This document shows positions 1 through 8,955 of a stretch of 64,000 bases of DNA, in pieces. How positions within the stretch are numbered: the stretch's first letter is position 1; each line of letters opens with the position of its first letter. A model generated the notes under the pieces. The model was not told the DNA's origin, made no database searches, and saw only the letters and a program-made list of their open reading frames with translations. The translations under genes were made by a program, and so were the position numbers. This DNA is from Allosediminivita pacifica (GTDB lineage: Bacteria; Pseudomonadota; Alphaproteobacteria; Rhodobacterales; Rhodobacteraceae): positions 186,001 to 250,000 of the forward strand of contig NZ_QBKN01000002.1 in the NCBI RefSeq assembly GCF_003054175.1, in the 5' to 3' direction.

Positions 1-818
1 GCGCTGCCCTGCCGGACGCGCCGCTGGGCGTGGTGACCTTCGAGCCGCACCCGCGGCAGTATTTCAAGCCCGACGCCCCGGACTTTCGCCTGACCAACGC
101 CGAGGCGCGCGCCTCGCGGCTGGCCAAGCTCGGCGTGGATCGGCTTTACCAGCTGAACTTCAACGCTGCGCTGGCGGAGTTGTCGCCCGAGGGGTTCGCC
201 CGCACGGTGATCGCGGACGGCCTTGGCCTACGGCATGTCGTGGTGGGCGCGGACTTCTGTTTCGGCAAGGGGCGCACGGGGAACGTGGGCGATCTTGAAC
301 GTTTCGGCCGCGAGATGGGGTTCGGCGTGTCGGTGGCCGACATCCTGAAAGGCGGCACCGGGCGGATCAGTTCGTCGAACATCCGCGCGGCGCTGACCGA
401 GGGGCTCCCGCGAGAGGCGGCGGCGCAGCTTGGCCACTGGCACCGGATCGAGGGTCCGGTGGTGGGCGGCGAACAGCGCGGCCGCGAGCTGGGCTATCCC
501 ACGGCCAACATGTCCATCGACGGGCTGCACCCGCCGAAGTTCGGCGTCTACGCGGTACTCGTGGACATCGCCGAAGGCCCCCACAAGGGGCATTACCACG
601 GCGCTGCGAGCATCGGCGTGCGGCCCATGTTCGGAGAGAACCGCCCCAACATCGAAACCTTCCTTTTCGACTTCAAGGGCGACCTCTACGGCACGCACCT
701 GTCGGTGGCGCTGGTGGATTTCCTGCGGCCCGAGCTGAAATTCGACGGGCTGGACGCGCTGATCAAGCAAATGGACGCCGACTGCGCCGAGGCGCGCGAG
801 AAACTGGAGGGGCTATGA
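1..818 (+). CDS. ribF: Bifunctional riboflavin kinase / FAD synthetase, 5'-truncated by the window edge
   Basis: This enzyme phosphorylates riboflavin to FMN and adenylylates FMN to FAD in the cytoplasm. The reading frame is already open at base 3 and reads into VVTFEPHPRQYF, which normally follows the nucleotide-binding GNFDGVH segment, so roughly the first 45 residues lie outside the window. The rest of the FAD synthetase domain (VVVGADFCFGKGRTG, then ISSSNIRAAL) is followed by the flavokinase domain, with RGRELGYPTAN, FGVYAV and IETFLFDF..DLYG. The stop overlaps the next start (ATGA at 815-818), so the downstream cysteine-cluster protein is probably co-translated. Identity is clear from the motifs. 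Confidence 0.95.
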   Translation, partial: AALPDAPLGVVTFEPHPRQYFKPDAPDFRLTNAEARASRLAKLGVDRLYQLNFNAALAELSPEGFARTVIADGLGLRHVVVGADFCFGKGRTGNVGDLERFGREMGFGVSVADILKGGTGRISSSNIRAALTEGLPREAAAQLGHWHRIEGPVVGGEQRGRELGYPTANMSIDGLHPPKFGVYAVLVDIAEGPHKGHYHGAASIGVRPMFGENRPNIETFLFDFKGDLYGTHLSVALVDFLRPELKFDGLDALIKQMDADCAEAREKLEGL

Positions 819-1285
819 GCGATCCCATCGACCGGGCCGGGCTGGCCGAGCGGTTCTGGGAGCGCAAGCGGCTCGACCAGATGACGCCCAAGGAATGGGA
901 GGCGCTCTGCGACGGCTGCGGAAAGTGCTGCCTGAACAAGCTCGAGGATGCGGATACCGGCGAGGTGGCGTTGACCAACGTGGCCTGCCGGCTGTTCGAT
1001 GACGGCAGCTGCCGGTGCAGCCAGTACGAGATCCGCCACCAGTTCGTGCCCGAGTGCATCGTGCTGACGCCGGGCAACCTGAAGGAACATGCCTACTGGA
1101 TGCCCGAGACCTGCGCCTACCGGCTGCTCTACGACGGGCAGCGGCTGTTCGACTGGCATCCGCTGATCTCGGGGCGGGTCGAAAGCGTGCACGAGGCGGG
1201 GGTGAGCATCCAGGACCGCACGGTGCCCGAGTTCGAGATCGACGAAGACGACTGGGAGGACCACATCATAGAGGAGCCCACCTGA
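815..1285 (+). CDS. YcgN/UPF0260-family cysteine cluster protein
   Basis: This is a 156-residue cytoplasmic protein of the YcgN-type, CxxCxxCC-related cysteine cluster family. The N-terminal motif CDGCGKCC is followed by conserved cysteines in NVACRLFDDGSCRCSQY, and by PECIVL and ETCAYR, a set suited to binding a metal ion or iron-sulfur cluster. The biochemical role of the family is not established. The start overlaps the ribF stop by four bases, and the stop overlaps the start of the aldolase-like gene (TGATG), so the three genes form one tight unit. The acidic C-terminus (FEIDEDDWEDHIIEEPT) is typical of the family. Confidence 0.9.
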   Translation: MSDPIDRAGLAERFWERKRLDQMTPKEWEALCDGCGKCCLNKLEDADTGEVALTNVACRLFDDGSCRCSQYEIRHQFVPECIVLTPGNLKEHAYWMPETCAYRLLYDGQRLFDWHPLISGRVESVHEAGVSIQDRTVPEFEIDEDDWEDHIIEEPT

Positions 1286-2331
1286 TGTTCTTTGCCTCCG
1301 ACAATTGCGGCGCGGTGCCGCCGCAGGTGATCGAGGCGCTGGCGCGCGCCAACGAGGGGTCCGTGCCGGGCTACGGCGCCGACACCCTGTCGCATGACGT
1401 CTGCGACCGCATCCGCGCGCTGTTCGAGGCGCCCGAGGCGGCGGTCTACCTCGTGCCCACCGGGACGGCGGCCAATTCGCTGGCGCTGGCCTGCCTCTGC
1501 CCGCCCTTCGCGACGGTCTTCTGTTCGCCGGTGGCGCACATCCAGACCGACGAATGCAACGCGCCCGAGTTCTTCACCAGCGGCGCGAAGCTCACGCTGG
1601 TGCCAGGCGGCGACCGGATCGACCCCGAGGCGCTGCGGTGGACCATCGCCGCCGAAGAGGCCCGCGGGGTCCACGGACCCGAGCGCGGGCCGGTGTCGAT
1701 CACGCAGCTGACCGAGCGTGGGAACATCTATTCCGCGGGTCATGTCTCGGCCATCTGCGACGTGGCGCATGACTTCGGCCTCCCCGTGCACATGGACGGG
1801 GCGCGTTTCTCGAACGCCTGCGTCAAGCTGGGGCTGACGCCTGCCGAGATGACCTGGAAGGCCGGCGTGGACGTCGCCGTCTTTGGCGGCACCAAGAACG
1901 GGCTGATGGGTGTCGAGGCGGTGATCTTCTTCGATCCGGCCCATGCCACGCAGTTCGAGCGCCGCCGCAAGCGGGGGGCGCATCTCTTCTCCAAGCACCG
2001 CTACCTTGCGGCGCAGATGGACGCCTACCTGCGCGATGATCTCTGGCGCGACATGGCGCAGCGCGCCAACGGCGCCTGCGACCAGCTGGCCCAGGGCCTC
2101 AAGGGCGCGGGGCTGGAGTTCGAGAACGAGACCTGGGGCAACATGCTTTTCGTGCGGATGCCGCGCGGCGTGCACCGGGCGCTTCACGAAAAAGGCGCCT
2201 TCTACTCGCTCTGGGACGGCACGCTCGAGGGCGGTCCCGAGGACGAGATGCTGACCGGGCGGCTGGTCTGCGGCTGGAACACCACGGCCGAGGAAGTGAG
2301 CACCCTGACCGAGGCGGTGCGCGCGGCCTGA
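1285..2331 (+). CDS. Threonine aldolase-type PLP beta-eliminating lyase
   Basis: The 348-residue product belongs to the fold-type I PLP enzymes of the low-specificity threonine aldolase / beta-eliminating lyase family, which cleave L-threonine to glycine and acetaldehyde. Visible landmarks are the N-terminal FASDNCGAVPPQV, the glycine-rich PTGTAANSLAL, the PLP-pyridine aspartate in HMDGARF (Asp171) and the Schiff-base lysine in FGGTKNG (Lys204). I start at 1285 because this ATG overlaps the previous stop; an upstream in-frame extension only reads through the neighbouring gene. A strong bidirectional terminator follows. Substrate preference (L- or allo-threonine) cannot be read from the sequence. 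Confidence 0.9.
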   Translation: MFFASDNCGAVPPQVIEALARANEGSVPGYGADTLSHDVCDRIRALFEAPEAAVYLVPTGTAANSLALACLCPPFATVFCSPVAHIQTDECNAPEFFTSGAKLTLVPGGDRIDPEALRWTIAAEEARGVHGPERGPVSITQLTERGNIYSAGHVSAICDVAHDFGLPVHMDGARFSNACVKLGLTPAEMTWKAGVDVAVFGGTKNGLMGVEAVIFFDPAHATQFERRRKRGAHLFSKHRYLAAQMDAYLRDDLWRDMAQRANGACDQLAQGLKGAGLEFENETWGNMLFVRMPRGVHRALHEKGAFYSLWDGTLEGGPEDEMLTGRLVCGWNTTAEEVSTLTEAVRAA

Positions 2332-2352
2332 GCCCCGGCCCAAGGGACCACG

Positions 2353-2393
2353 AAAAAGGCGCGCGGACCGGGATGCCGGTCCGCGCGCCTTTT
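2353..2393. terminator. Bidirectional intrinsic terminator
   Basis: A perfect 15-bp stem (2357-2371 with 2376-2390) closes a GATG loop. It is preceded by AAAAA and followed by TTTT, so it can end transcription from both the aldolase-like gene and hspQ, which converge here. Confidence 0.9.
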
Positions 2394-2416
2394 CATGCCG
2401 GCCAATGGCAGGCCGA

Positions 2417-2743
2417 TCAGTTGAGCTGGAAGTGCAGTTCGTAGGAGCCGTCCTCGAACGCCCCGAAGAGATCGGGGATGTCGGGATGGTCCACCGGTTC
2501 CCCGGAGTAGTCGGCCATCAGGTTCTGTTCCGAGACATAGGCCACGTAGAAGCTCTGATCGTTCTCGGCCAGCAGATGGTAGAAGGGCTGTTCCTTGACG
2601 GGACGCGCCTCCTCGGGAATGGATTCGTACCATTCCTCGGTGTTGCTGAATTCTGGGTCGACATCGAAGATCACCCCGCGAAACGGGTGTTTGCGGTGCT
2701 TGACGACCTGGCCCAGATGGTACTTCGCGCGATGTTGTTGCAT
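2417..2743 (-). CDS. hspQ: Heat shock protein HspQ (YccV family)
   Basis: The 108-residue product matches HspQ/YccV, a small hemimethylated-DNA-binding and Lon-specificity-enhancing factor in enterobacteria. The family core is visible as AKYHLGQVVKHRKHPFRGVIFDVDPEF, then PFYHLLAEN and YVSEQNL. The start at 2743 is chosen because GAGAGGAAC lies just upstream and the conserved region begins directly after it; the longer frame to 2794 adds an unconserved tail. The gene is divergent from the SLT-domain lipoprotein. A weak promoter-like pair (TTGGAC at 2789-2794, TATTAT at 2764-2769, 19-bp spacer) lies upstream; no convincing heat-shock sigma site was identified. Confidence 0.9.
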   Translation of the reverse strand: MQQHRAKYHLGQVVKHRKHPFRGVIFDVDPEFSNTEEWYESIPEEARPVKEQPFYHLLAENDQSFYVAYVSEQNLMADYSGEPVDHPDIPDLFGAFEDGSYELHFQLN

Positions 2744-2955
2744 GGCGTTCCTCTCTTGGCCCAATAATACCTTGACGCGCCCGGATTTGTCCAACTTGCC
2801 GCCGCATTTCCGCCGGAAACACTGTGGTGACGGGGATACCGGCAGAAGCCGGCCACCATGGCGGCAGCGACTCGGGTTTTTAGCAAATGTGATTTCCCCG
2901 ACCCGCGCAATAGTCTAGGATCATAGGAAATCATAAGCAAAAACGCGAGGGGCAC

Positions 2956-3546
2956 ATGAGCAGATGGCTTCGCGCACTGGCGATTCTCTTGTTGGCAGCC
3001 TCCTGTGGCGGGGGCGGTAGCGGTGTGGCGCCGCGCAATCTCGACGACGCCTGTGCGATTCTTCAGGAACGGCCCGGTTACTACCGCGCCTTCCGAAACG
3101 CGGAACACAAGTGGGGCGTTCCCGTGCACGTGCAGATGGCCACGATCTACCAGGAAAGCAAGTTCATCTCGGACGCGCGAACCCCGCTTCGGTTCACGCT
3201 CGGGGTGATCCCCATGGGGCGGCAAAGCTCGGCCTTCGGGTATTCGCAGGCGCTGGACGGCACCTGGGACGAATACGTCGAAGAGCAGGGCGGATGGCGC
3301 GCACGGCGCGACGACATCCACGACGCGACCGATTTCATGGGCTGGTACATGGCGCAGTCGAACGAGCAGCTGGGCATTCCGTTCAGCGATGCGCGCCGGC
3401 ACTACCTTGCCTACCACGAAGGCCGGACCGGCTATCGACGGGGCAGCTACAACGCCAAGTCCTGGCTGATGCGGGTCGCCGATGACGTGGGCGAACGCTC
3501 GCGGATCTACCAGGTCCAGCTCGCCGGTTGCCGCTACGCCCGCTAG
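2956..3546 (+). CDS. SLT-domain (lytic transglycosylase-like) lipoprotein
   Basis: This 196-residue protein has a lipoprotein signal peptide with lipobox LAASC (Cys17), predicting outer-membrane or periplasmic anchoring. The following domain is transglycosylase SLT-like: a probable catalytic glutamate in IYQESKF (Glu67), then SSAFGYSQAL and YLAYHEG. Such enzymes cleave the MurNAc-GlcNAc bond of peptidoglycan. A good ribosome site (GAGGGG) precedes the ATG. The protein is short and has no LysM or other wall-binding module. It stands alone, convergent with lolA. Peptidoglycan cleavage is inferred from the family and not shown. Confidence 0.85.
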   Translation: MSRWLRALAILLLAASCGGGGSGVAPRNLDDACAILQERPGYYRAFRNAEHKWGVPVHVQMATIYQESKFISDARTPLRFTLGVIPMGRQSSAFGYSQALDGTWDEYVEEQGGWRARRDDIHDATDFMGWYMAQSNEQLGIPFSDARRHYLAYHEGRTGYRRGSYNAKSWLMRVADDVGERSRIYQVQLAGCRYAR

Positions 3547-3567
3547 AGCGGGCGCAGCGCGCGGCTT

Positions 3568-4152
3568 CTAGTCGATCACGTTGTCGACAAGGAAGAAGCT
3601 GTTGCGCAGGCTGGCTTCCTGCAGGTCGTTGAGCACCACGGTGGTCGGCGTCCCCTGCCCGTCGGTGATGACCCACTGGCGAAGTTCCACCGGATTCGCG
3701 GTGAACTTGAGCTGGATGGTCCCGGCCTCGGGGTTGCGGGGGTCCTGCGCGGTCACGGTCGTGGCGGTGCCGTCGTACCCGGTGTCGGTCACCATGCCCG
3801 AGCGCGTCAGATCAACGTTGCGGTCCAGCACGATCGACAGCGGCGTGCGGCTGAGCGGATAGGTGTCGGTCTGGCCGCCGAGCTTCTTGTCTACGATGTA
3901 GACCGCCCCGGACGAGGCCAGCACCACCGACTCTTCCGGCGGATCGTACTCGAAGCGGACCTTGCCGGGCCGCTTGATGTAGAGCGTGCCGGTGGAGATC
4001 GAGCCGTCGGCGTTCAGCTGGGTGAACCCGCTCTGGGCGGACTGGATGGTATTGAGGTAGCTCGAGACCTCCGACAGCGAGAGCTGCTGGGCAGCCGCGG
4101 GGGCCACGAAGGTCAGAGCCGCGATACCGGCGGCGGCGAGGGTGCGAAACAT
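3568..4152 (-). CDS. lolA: Outer-membrane lipoprotein carrier protein LolA
   Basis: LolA carries lipoproteins across the periplasm from the LolCDE transporter to the outer membrane. The 194-residue product has a cleavable signal peptide ending near APAAAQQ and the beta-rich LolA domain, including GTLYIKRPGKVRFEYDPP and the C-terminal LRNSFFLVDN. It is preceded by sufE on the same strand and is convergent with the SLT lipoprotein. Length and motif order fit the family. In many alphaproteobacteria lolA lies directly beside ftsK; here about 1.6 kb with sufE, another lipoprotein gene and a large gap separate them. Confidence 0.92.
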   Translation of the reverse strand: MFRTLAAAGIAALTFVAPAAAQQLSLSEVSSYLNTIQSAQSGFTQLNADGSISTGTLYIKRPGKVRFEYDPPEESVVLASSGAVYIVDKKLGGQTDTYPLSRTPLSIVLDRNVDLTRSGMVTDTGYDGTATTVTAQDPRNPEAGTIQLKFTANPVELRQWVITDGQGTPTTVVLNDLQEASLRNSFFLVDNVID

Positions 4153-4267
4153 CTAGCGGTGTCCTTCTTCCTGCTCGGGAGGCCCACCATCGCGCAGGCG
4201 GGCCTGTCATGCGATAGCAACGCATCTGCAGGAGATATCGTCCCCGCCGAATGGGGTATCAAGGGGA

Positions 4268-4678
4268 TCAGGCCGCCTGGGCGGCCTGTTGCCGGATCCG
4301 CTCGATCATGGCGCGCAGCCCGTTGGACCGCTGCGCCGAGAGGTGATCGTTGAGCCCCAGGCGCCCGAACTCGGCCCGGGCGTCCACCTGCGGCACCTCG
4401 GCCACGGGCAGATCGTCGTAGAGCCTGTGCAGCAGCGCGATGAGCCCGCGCACGATCATGGCGTCGCTGTCGCCCTGGAAATGATATCGTCCTCCCTCGA
4501 TCTGGGGGTGCAACCAGACCTGGCTGGCGCAGCCCTCGACCTTGGTCGCGGGCACGCGCAGTGCCTCGGGCAGAGGCTCCATCGCCTTGCCCATCTCGAT
4601 CACCATGCGGTAGCGGTCTTCCCAGTCGTCGAGAAATTCGAAGTCCTCGACCACTTCCTCGAACGCGGCCTGTGCCAT
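4268..4678 (-). CDS. sufE: Cysteine desulfurase sulfur acceptor SufE
   Basis: SufE accepts persulfide sulfur from SufS and stimulates iron-sulfur cluster assembly. The 136-residue product carries the acceptor cysteine in VEGCASQVW (Cys50, matching Cys51 of the E. coli protein), an upstream DWEDRYRMVIEMGK segment and the C-terminal GLNDHLSAQRSNGLRAMIERI. I start at 4678, where AGGAGGCAGTC gives a strong ribosome site; the frame to 4750 has no good site. No other suf genes are in the window, so it is separate from the suf operon here. Confidence 0.93.
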   Translation of the reverse strand: MAQAAFEEVVEDFEFLDDWEDRYRMVIEMGKAMEPLPEALRVPATKVEGCASQVWLHPQIEGGRYHFQGDSDAMIVRGLIALLHRLYDDLPVAEVPQVDARAEFGRLGLNDHLSAQRSNGLRAMIERIRQQAAQAA

Positions 4679-4799
4679 GACTGCCTCCTTTTGGTCCGGG
4701 GGACAGGTAAGCAAGGGGCGCGCCAAGGTCCAGCCCAAGGCGCTTTTCAAGGTGCGGGGAATGGGCTAGGTCGGGGGAAAGGCTGGAAGAGGGGCGAAC

Positions 4800-5315
4800 A
4801 TGGCGCGTGGTCTAGCGGTTCTGGTGGTTTCGGCGCTGGTCCTGAGCGGCTGCGCCACCGTGCGCGACAGCCGGGTGAATCCGTTCAACTGGTTCGGCGG
4901 TGGTAGCGGCGGGGGCCGCGTCGTGCAGAGTGCGGATGCGGCGGCGAACCCGCTCATCCCGCAGCGGCGCAACTCGGTCCTGCGCAACGACGCACCCGAG
5001 GTCTATCCCGGGCGCCCCGTGGGCCAGATCGCTGAGCTTTCGTTCGAGCCGCGCCCCGGTGGCGCAATCCTGCGCGTGACCGGCGTGGCGGACACTCCCA
5101 ACGTCTTCGACGTGCGCCTGACCCGCGCCGAGGCGGCCGAAGAGCCGGGCACCGTGACCTTCACGCTCGAGGCCGTACAGGCGCAGGGTCCTGCCGGAGC
5201 CACGGTTGCCGCACGCAGCGTGACGGCGGCGGCATGGCTGGCCGACCAGGAGCTGGCGGGGGTCTCGGAGATTCGCGTACAGGGCGCGCGCAACGTGCAG
5301 GTGGCGCGCCGCTGA
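4800..5315 (+). CDS. Conserved hypothetical lipoprotein
   Basis: This 171-residue protein begins with a lipoprotein signal and lipobox LSGC (Cys18), followed by a short Gly/Ser-rich linker. The rest is a soluble region with probable beta structure and conserved-looking elements VYPGRPVGQIAELSFEPRPGGAILRVTG and TRAEAAEEPGTVTFTL (shown here only in part of their length). I do not recognise a catalytic motif or named domain. A ribosome site (GAGGGGCGAAC) precedes the ATG and an intrinsic terminator follows. It is probably an outer-membrane-anchored protein of unknown function. Confidence 0.75.
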   Translation: MARGLAVLVVSALVLSGCATVRDSRVNPFNWFGGGSGGGRVVQSADAAANPLIPQRRNSVLRNDAPEVYPGRPVGQIAELSFEPRPGGAILRVTGVADTPNVFDVRLTRAEAAEEPGTVTFTLEAVQAQGPAGATVAARSVTAAAWLADQELAGVSEIRVQGARNVQVARR

Positions 5316-5341
5316 GGCCGTGGGCCCGCACGGGAGTTTCG

Positions 5342-5368
5342 AGGGCGTCCGCAGAGGGCGCCCTTTTT
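5342..5368 (+). terminator. Intrinsic terminator after the small lipoprotein gene
   Basis: AGGGCG (5342-5347) pairs with CGCCCT (5359-5364), followed by TTTTT. It lies 26 bases after the lipoprotein stop. Confidence 0.75.
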
Positions 5369-5730
5369 CGTTGCGGGGACGACCGGGTGCTGACCCGGGC
5401 TCGCAGGGAACCGGAACGCGGGCCTTGAAGGGTCGGCCAAGCGCGCCTCTCCCCTGCGCGGGATCAAGGGCCGCAGGCCCACCGCGCAACGTCATGCTGG
5501 AAGCATGCCTCCGGCATGACCGCGGCCCCACACGGGAGAGGCAAGCTTGGGGGGCCGCGCGCGGGGCCTGTGCCGGACCGTGCTTTGGCGCTGCGCCCTC
5601 TGAGGTGGGCGATTTATGCCTGCCAAGTCCGAATGACCTTCGAACAAGGCCCTGCAATTGCCATAGCCCCAAACCGCTGGCCCGGCGGGGCTGACGCCCG
5701 GGCCGGTGGGGACCGGCACGGGTCGGAGAC
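5369..5730. other. Gene-free, dyad-rich intergenic region
   Basis: No credible protein is encoded here on either strand. The stretch contains nested inverted repeats: GCCTCTCCC (5445-5453) with GGGAGAGGC (5534-5542), and inside them GTCATGC (5491-5497) with GCATGAC (5514-5520), with a GCATGC copy at 5503-5508 between. Such nesting could reflect a structured RNA, a degenerate repeat element or a decayed gene. I see no convincing promoter and no tRNA-like or known ncRNA signature. Confidence 0.5.
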
Positions 5731-5760
5731 AAGAAAAGGGCCGCCCCGAAGGACGGCCCC
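5731..5760 (-). terminator. Intrinsic terminator after ftsK
   Basis: Read on the minus strand, CGGCCC and GGGCCG arms (5738-5743 with 5754-5759) form a stem followed by TTTTCTT. It lies about 25 bases beyond the ftsK stop. Confidence 0.8.
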
Positions 5761-5785
5761 GAGCAGCCTGTGTATCTGCCCTGCC

Positions 5786-8700
5786 CTACTGCTGTTCGGG
5801 CACCAGGATCTCGCGCTTGCCGACGTGGTTGGCGGGCGAGACGACGTTTTCGTCCTCCATCTGCTCCACCAGGCGCGCGGCCTTGTTGTAGCCGATGCCA
5901 AGCTTGCGCTGGATGTAGGATGTCGAGCACTTGCGGTCCTTGATGACGATCGCGACCGCCTGGTCGTAGAGCGCATCCTCGCCACCGGTGTTGCCGCCGG
6001 TGTTGAGGCCCAGCACGGCGTCGATGTCGCCGGCCTTCTCGTCCTCGGGACCCTGCACGACGCCCGAGACGTAGTCCGGCGGGCCGAAGGCGCGCAGATG
6101 GTTCACGACCTCTTCGACCTCTTCATCCGAGACGAAGGGCCCGTGGCAGCGGGTGATGCGCGCGCCGCCGGCCATATAGAGCATGTCGCCCATGCCCAGC
6201 AGTTGTTCGGCGCCCATCTCGCCGAGGATGGTGCGGCTGTCGATCTTGGAAGTCACCTGGAAGGAGATCCGGGTGGGGAAGTTGGCCTTGATCGTGCCGG
6301 TGATGACGTCGACCGAGGGGCGCTGCGTGGCCATGATGAGGTGGATGCCGGAGGCCCGCGCCATCTGCGCGAGGCGCTGGATGCAGGCCTCGATTTCCTT
6401 GCCCGCGACCATCATCAGGTCGGCCATCTCGTCGACGATGACGACGATGTAGGGCATCTTCTTGGGTTCGATTTCCTCGGTCTCGAAGACCGGCTCGCCG
6501 GTGTCGTCGTCGAAGCCCGTCTGAACCGTGCGCGAGAACATCTCGCCCTTGTCGAGCGCGTCCTGCACGCGGCTGTTGTAGCCGTCGATGTTGCGCACGC
6601 CCATCTTGGACATCTTGCGGTAGCGGTCCTCCATCTCGCCCACGACCCACTTGAGGGCGACGACGGCCTTCTTGGGGTCGGTGACGACCGGGGACAGCAG
6701 GTGCGGGATGCCGTCGTAGACGCTGAGTTCCAGCATCTTGGGGTCGATCATGATCAGGCGGCATTCCTCGGGCGTCAGCTTGTAGAGCAGCGACAGGATC
6801 ATTGTGTTGATCGCGACGGATTTACCCGAACCGGTGGTGCCCGCGATCAGCAGGTGGGGCATCTTCGACAGGTTCGCCACGATGGGTTCGCCGCCGATGG
6901 TCTTGCCCAGCGCCAGCGGCAGCTTGTGCTTGCCGTCGCCGTATTCGCGGGAGGACAGGATCTCGCGGAAGCCGACCATCTCGCGGTTGTCATTCGGGAG
7001 TTCGATGCCGATGACCGAGCGGCCGGGCACGGTGGAGACACGCGCGGAGAGCGCCGACATGGAACGCGCGATGTCGTCGGCAAGGCCGATCACGCGGGAC
7101 GCCTTGAGGCCCGGCGCAGGTTCGAGTTCGTACATGGTGACGACGGGGCCGGGGCGGACGGAGACGATCTCGCCCTTCACGCCGTAGTCGTCGAGCACGT
7201 TTTCCAGCATCCGGGCGTTCTGTTCCAGCGCCTCGTCCGACAGATGATGCCGTTCGATCTTGTCCGAGGACATGAGAAGGTTGAGCGGCGGCAGCTCGAA
7301 ATCGTCCTGGGCCGGGTCGAAGCCGAGGCGGGGCTGCGCCTCTTCCTGCGCGCGGCGCGAGGGCTCCACGGGCTTGCGGACCTGCGGCTGGACCACCTTC
7401 CTGGGCTCCGGCGTCGGGATGTCGGCGCGGGTCTGCGGCATGGGACGCGGATCCTCGACGCCGTAGTCATCCAGCTCGGTCAGTTCGTCGTGGCTCGACT
7501 GCTGGCCGGCCTGACGCAGAGCGGCGCCGCGGTTGAAGCCGTCAGCGTCGGGCTCCTGCGGTGCGTAGCCGGCGGGCTCGGACGCGTCGTAATCCGCCGC
7601 GTCGAAACCGTCGTAGCCGTCGTCGCCGCCTGCGGGGTAGTCTTCGAAGGGCGCCTCGGCCTCCTGCGGCTGGTACTGCGGAATGGCCCGCTCGGCGCGC
7701 GGCGCCGGGGCTTCGGGCGCGGCACGGCGGCCCGTGATGGGCGGCTCGGGCGGCAGGCCCGGCCCGCCGGTCACCGGCGGCTCGGAGGGCAGCGGGGCGC
7801 GCGGCGCGGGCGACCAGATCAGGGGCTGGGGGCCGTGACCCCTGCCCTTGGTCAGCGGCTTTTCGGGGTCATGCTGCACACGCGGCAGGGAATTCGGATC
7901 GGTGCGGCGGCGGGCGCTGACGGCATCGGCAATCTTGGCGCGGATGCGATCCTCGCCAGGCGCGCCAAGGGTGGGCTCGCCCGGGTCGGTCTCGATCAGC
8001 TCGGATTCTGGCATGGGCTCGGAGCGACGGCGCAGCGAGGGCATGCGCGACAGGAAGCCACCGCGGGTCTGGGCGGGCTCGTCCTCTTCCCAAAGCGCGG
8101 CATCCTCGTCGTCCCAGTCGTATTCCGGGAAAGGCTCGGGCGCGCGGCGGACGCGGGGCATGGCCGCGATCGGCGCGCCGCTGGTGCGGACATCACCTCC
8201 GCCCGGAATCGCCTCGGCCTGCGCCTTGCGGGCGCGGCGTTCGGCCTGCTGGGCCTGAAGGCGCTGCGCGGTGCCCATGGCGCCCGTGGCTCCGCGGCCC
8301 ATGAGCGCGACCAGCGTGGCGTAGACCATGACGGTGCCAAGGGCGAGGAAGCGGCCGATGCGGCGCAGCTCGGCCATGGTGAAGCCCAGCACGAAGGCGC
8401 CAAGCGCCAGGATCCCGACACCGAGCGCGAATTGCGAAAGCTTGAGCCCGATGCCCGGCGGCAGCGGCAGGAAGGTCAGGAGCGAGCCCATCATCATGTC
8501 GCCGAAGTGGCCGCCCAGCCCGAAGCTGTGGTCCCAGCTCGCGGTTTCCGGCAGGCCCGAGGCGTAGACGGCGCAGAGCGCGATCCAGATCGGCGCAAAG
8601 ACGGCCCGGCCCAGCATCCGGCTGTCGCCCTTGTGCAGCGCGACGCGCCCGCCCCAGACGATGAGCGTCAGCGCCAGCGCCCAGCTGCCCCAGCCCACGA

Positions 8701-8935
8701 TGATGAAGAGCGGTGCCGCGATGGAGGCGCCGAAGCGGCCCAGCCAGTTCTGCACGGGCGCATCCGTCGCGGAAAGGAACGAGGGATCGTCCGGCGTGTA
8801 GGAGCCGATCATCGCTGCGGCCATCAGACCGACCGCGAGCAGTGCCAGGCCGATCAGCTCCTGCCCCCGCTTTTCGAGCGAGGCCGAGATATTGCTGTCG
8901 AACAGGGGGGCCCGGTCGCGTGTCTGGTATGCCAT
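5786..8935 (-). CDS. ftsK: DNA translocase FtsK
   Basis: FtsK is the septum-bound DNA pump that clears chromosome ends during division and activates XerCD. The roughly 1049-residue product has several N-terminal membrane segments (about residues 25-190), a long Pro/Glu-rich linker with PPITG-type repeats, and a C-terminal motor: Walker A GTTGSGKS near residue 700, Walker [11 protein letters not shown] near 830, and a gamma winged helix from about 990 ([19 protein letters not shown]) for KOPS-type recognition. I choose the ATG at 8935 because GAGGG lies at good spacing. An alternative ATG at 8959 overlaps the upstream aminotransferase stop (ATGA) and has a weaker site. The two genes are likely co-transcribed. 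Confidence 0.97.
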   Translation of the reverse strand: MAYQTRDRAPLFDSNISASLEKRGQELIGLALLAVGLMAAAMIGSYTPDDPSFLSATDAPVQNWLGRFGASIAAPLFIIVGWGSWALALTLIVWGGRVALHKGDSRMLGRAVFAPIWIALCAVYASGLPETASWDHSFGLGGHFGDMMMGSLLTFLPLPPGIGLKLSQFALGVGILALGAFVLGFTMAELRRIGRFLALGTVMVYATLVALMGRGATGAMGTAQRLQAQQAERRARKAQAEAIPGGGDVRTSGAPIAAMPRVRRAPEPFPEYDWDDEDAALWEEDEPAQTRGGFLSRMPSLRRRSEPMPESELIETDPGEPTLGAPGEDRIRAKIADAVSARRRTDPNSLPRVQHDPEKPLTKGRGHGPQPLIWSPAPRAPLPSEPPVTGGPGLPPEPPITGRRAAPEAPAPRAERAIPQYQPQEAEAPFEDYPAGGDDGYDGFDAADYDASEPAGYAPQEPDADGFNRGAALRQAGQQSSHDELTELDDYGVEDPRPMPQTRADIPTPEPRKVVQPQVRKPVEPSRRAQEEAQPRLGFDPAQDDFELPPLNLLMSSDKIERHHLSDEALEQNARMLENVLDDYGVKGEIVSVRPGPVVTMYELEPAPGLKASRVIGLADDIARSMSALSARVSTVPGRSVIGIELPNDNREMVGFREILSSREYGDGKHKLPLALGKTIGGEPIVANLSKMPHLLIAGTTGSGKSVAINTMILSLLYKLTPEECRLIMIDPKMLELSVYDGIPHLLSPVVTDPKKAVVALKWVVGEMEDRYRKMSKMGVRNIDGYNSRVQDALDKGEMFSRTVQTGFDDDTGEPVFETEEIEPKKMPYIVVIVDEMADLMMVAGKEIEACIQRLAQMARASGIHLIMATQRPSVDVITGTIKANFPTRISFQVTSKIDSRTILGEMGAEQLLGMGDMLYMAGGARITRCHGPFVSDEEVEEVVNHLRAFGPPDYVSGVVQGPEDEKAGDIDAVLGLNTGGNTGGEDALYDQAVAIVIKDRKCSTSYIQRKLGIGYNKAARLVEQMEDENVVSPANHVGKREILVPEQQ

Positions 8936-8955
8936 GCTATCCCTCGTCTTCCTGG

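Noticed and set aside
2764-2794. Heat-shock sigma promoter in front of hspQ
   Set aside because: No sigma-32 type consensus was found; only a weak sigma-70-like pair with a long spacer is present.
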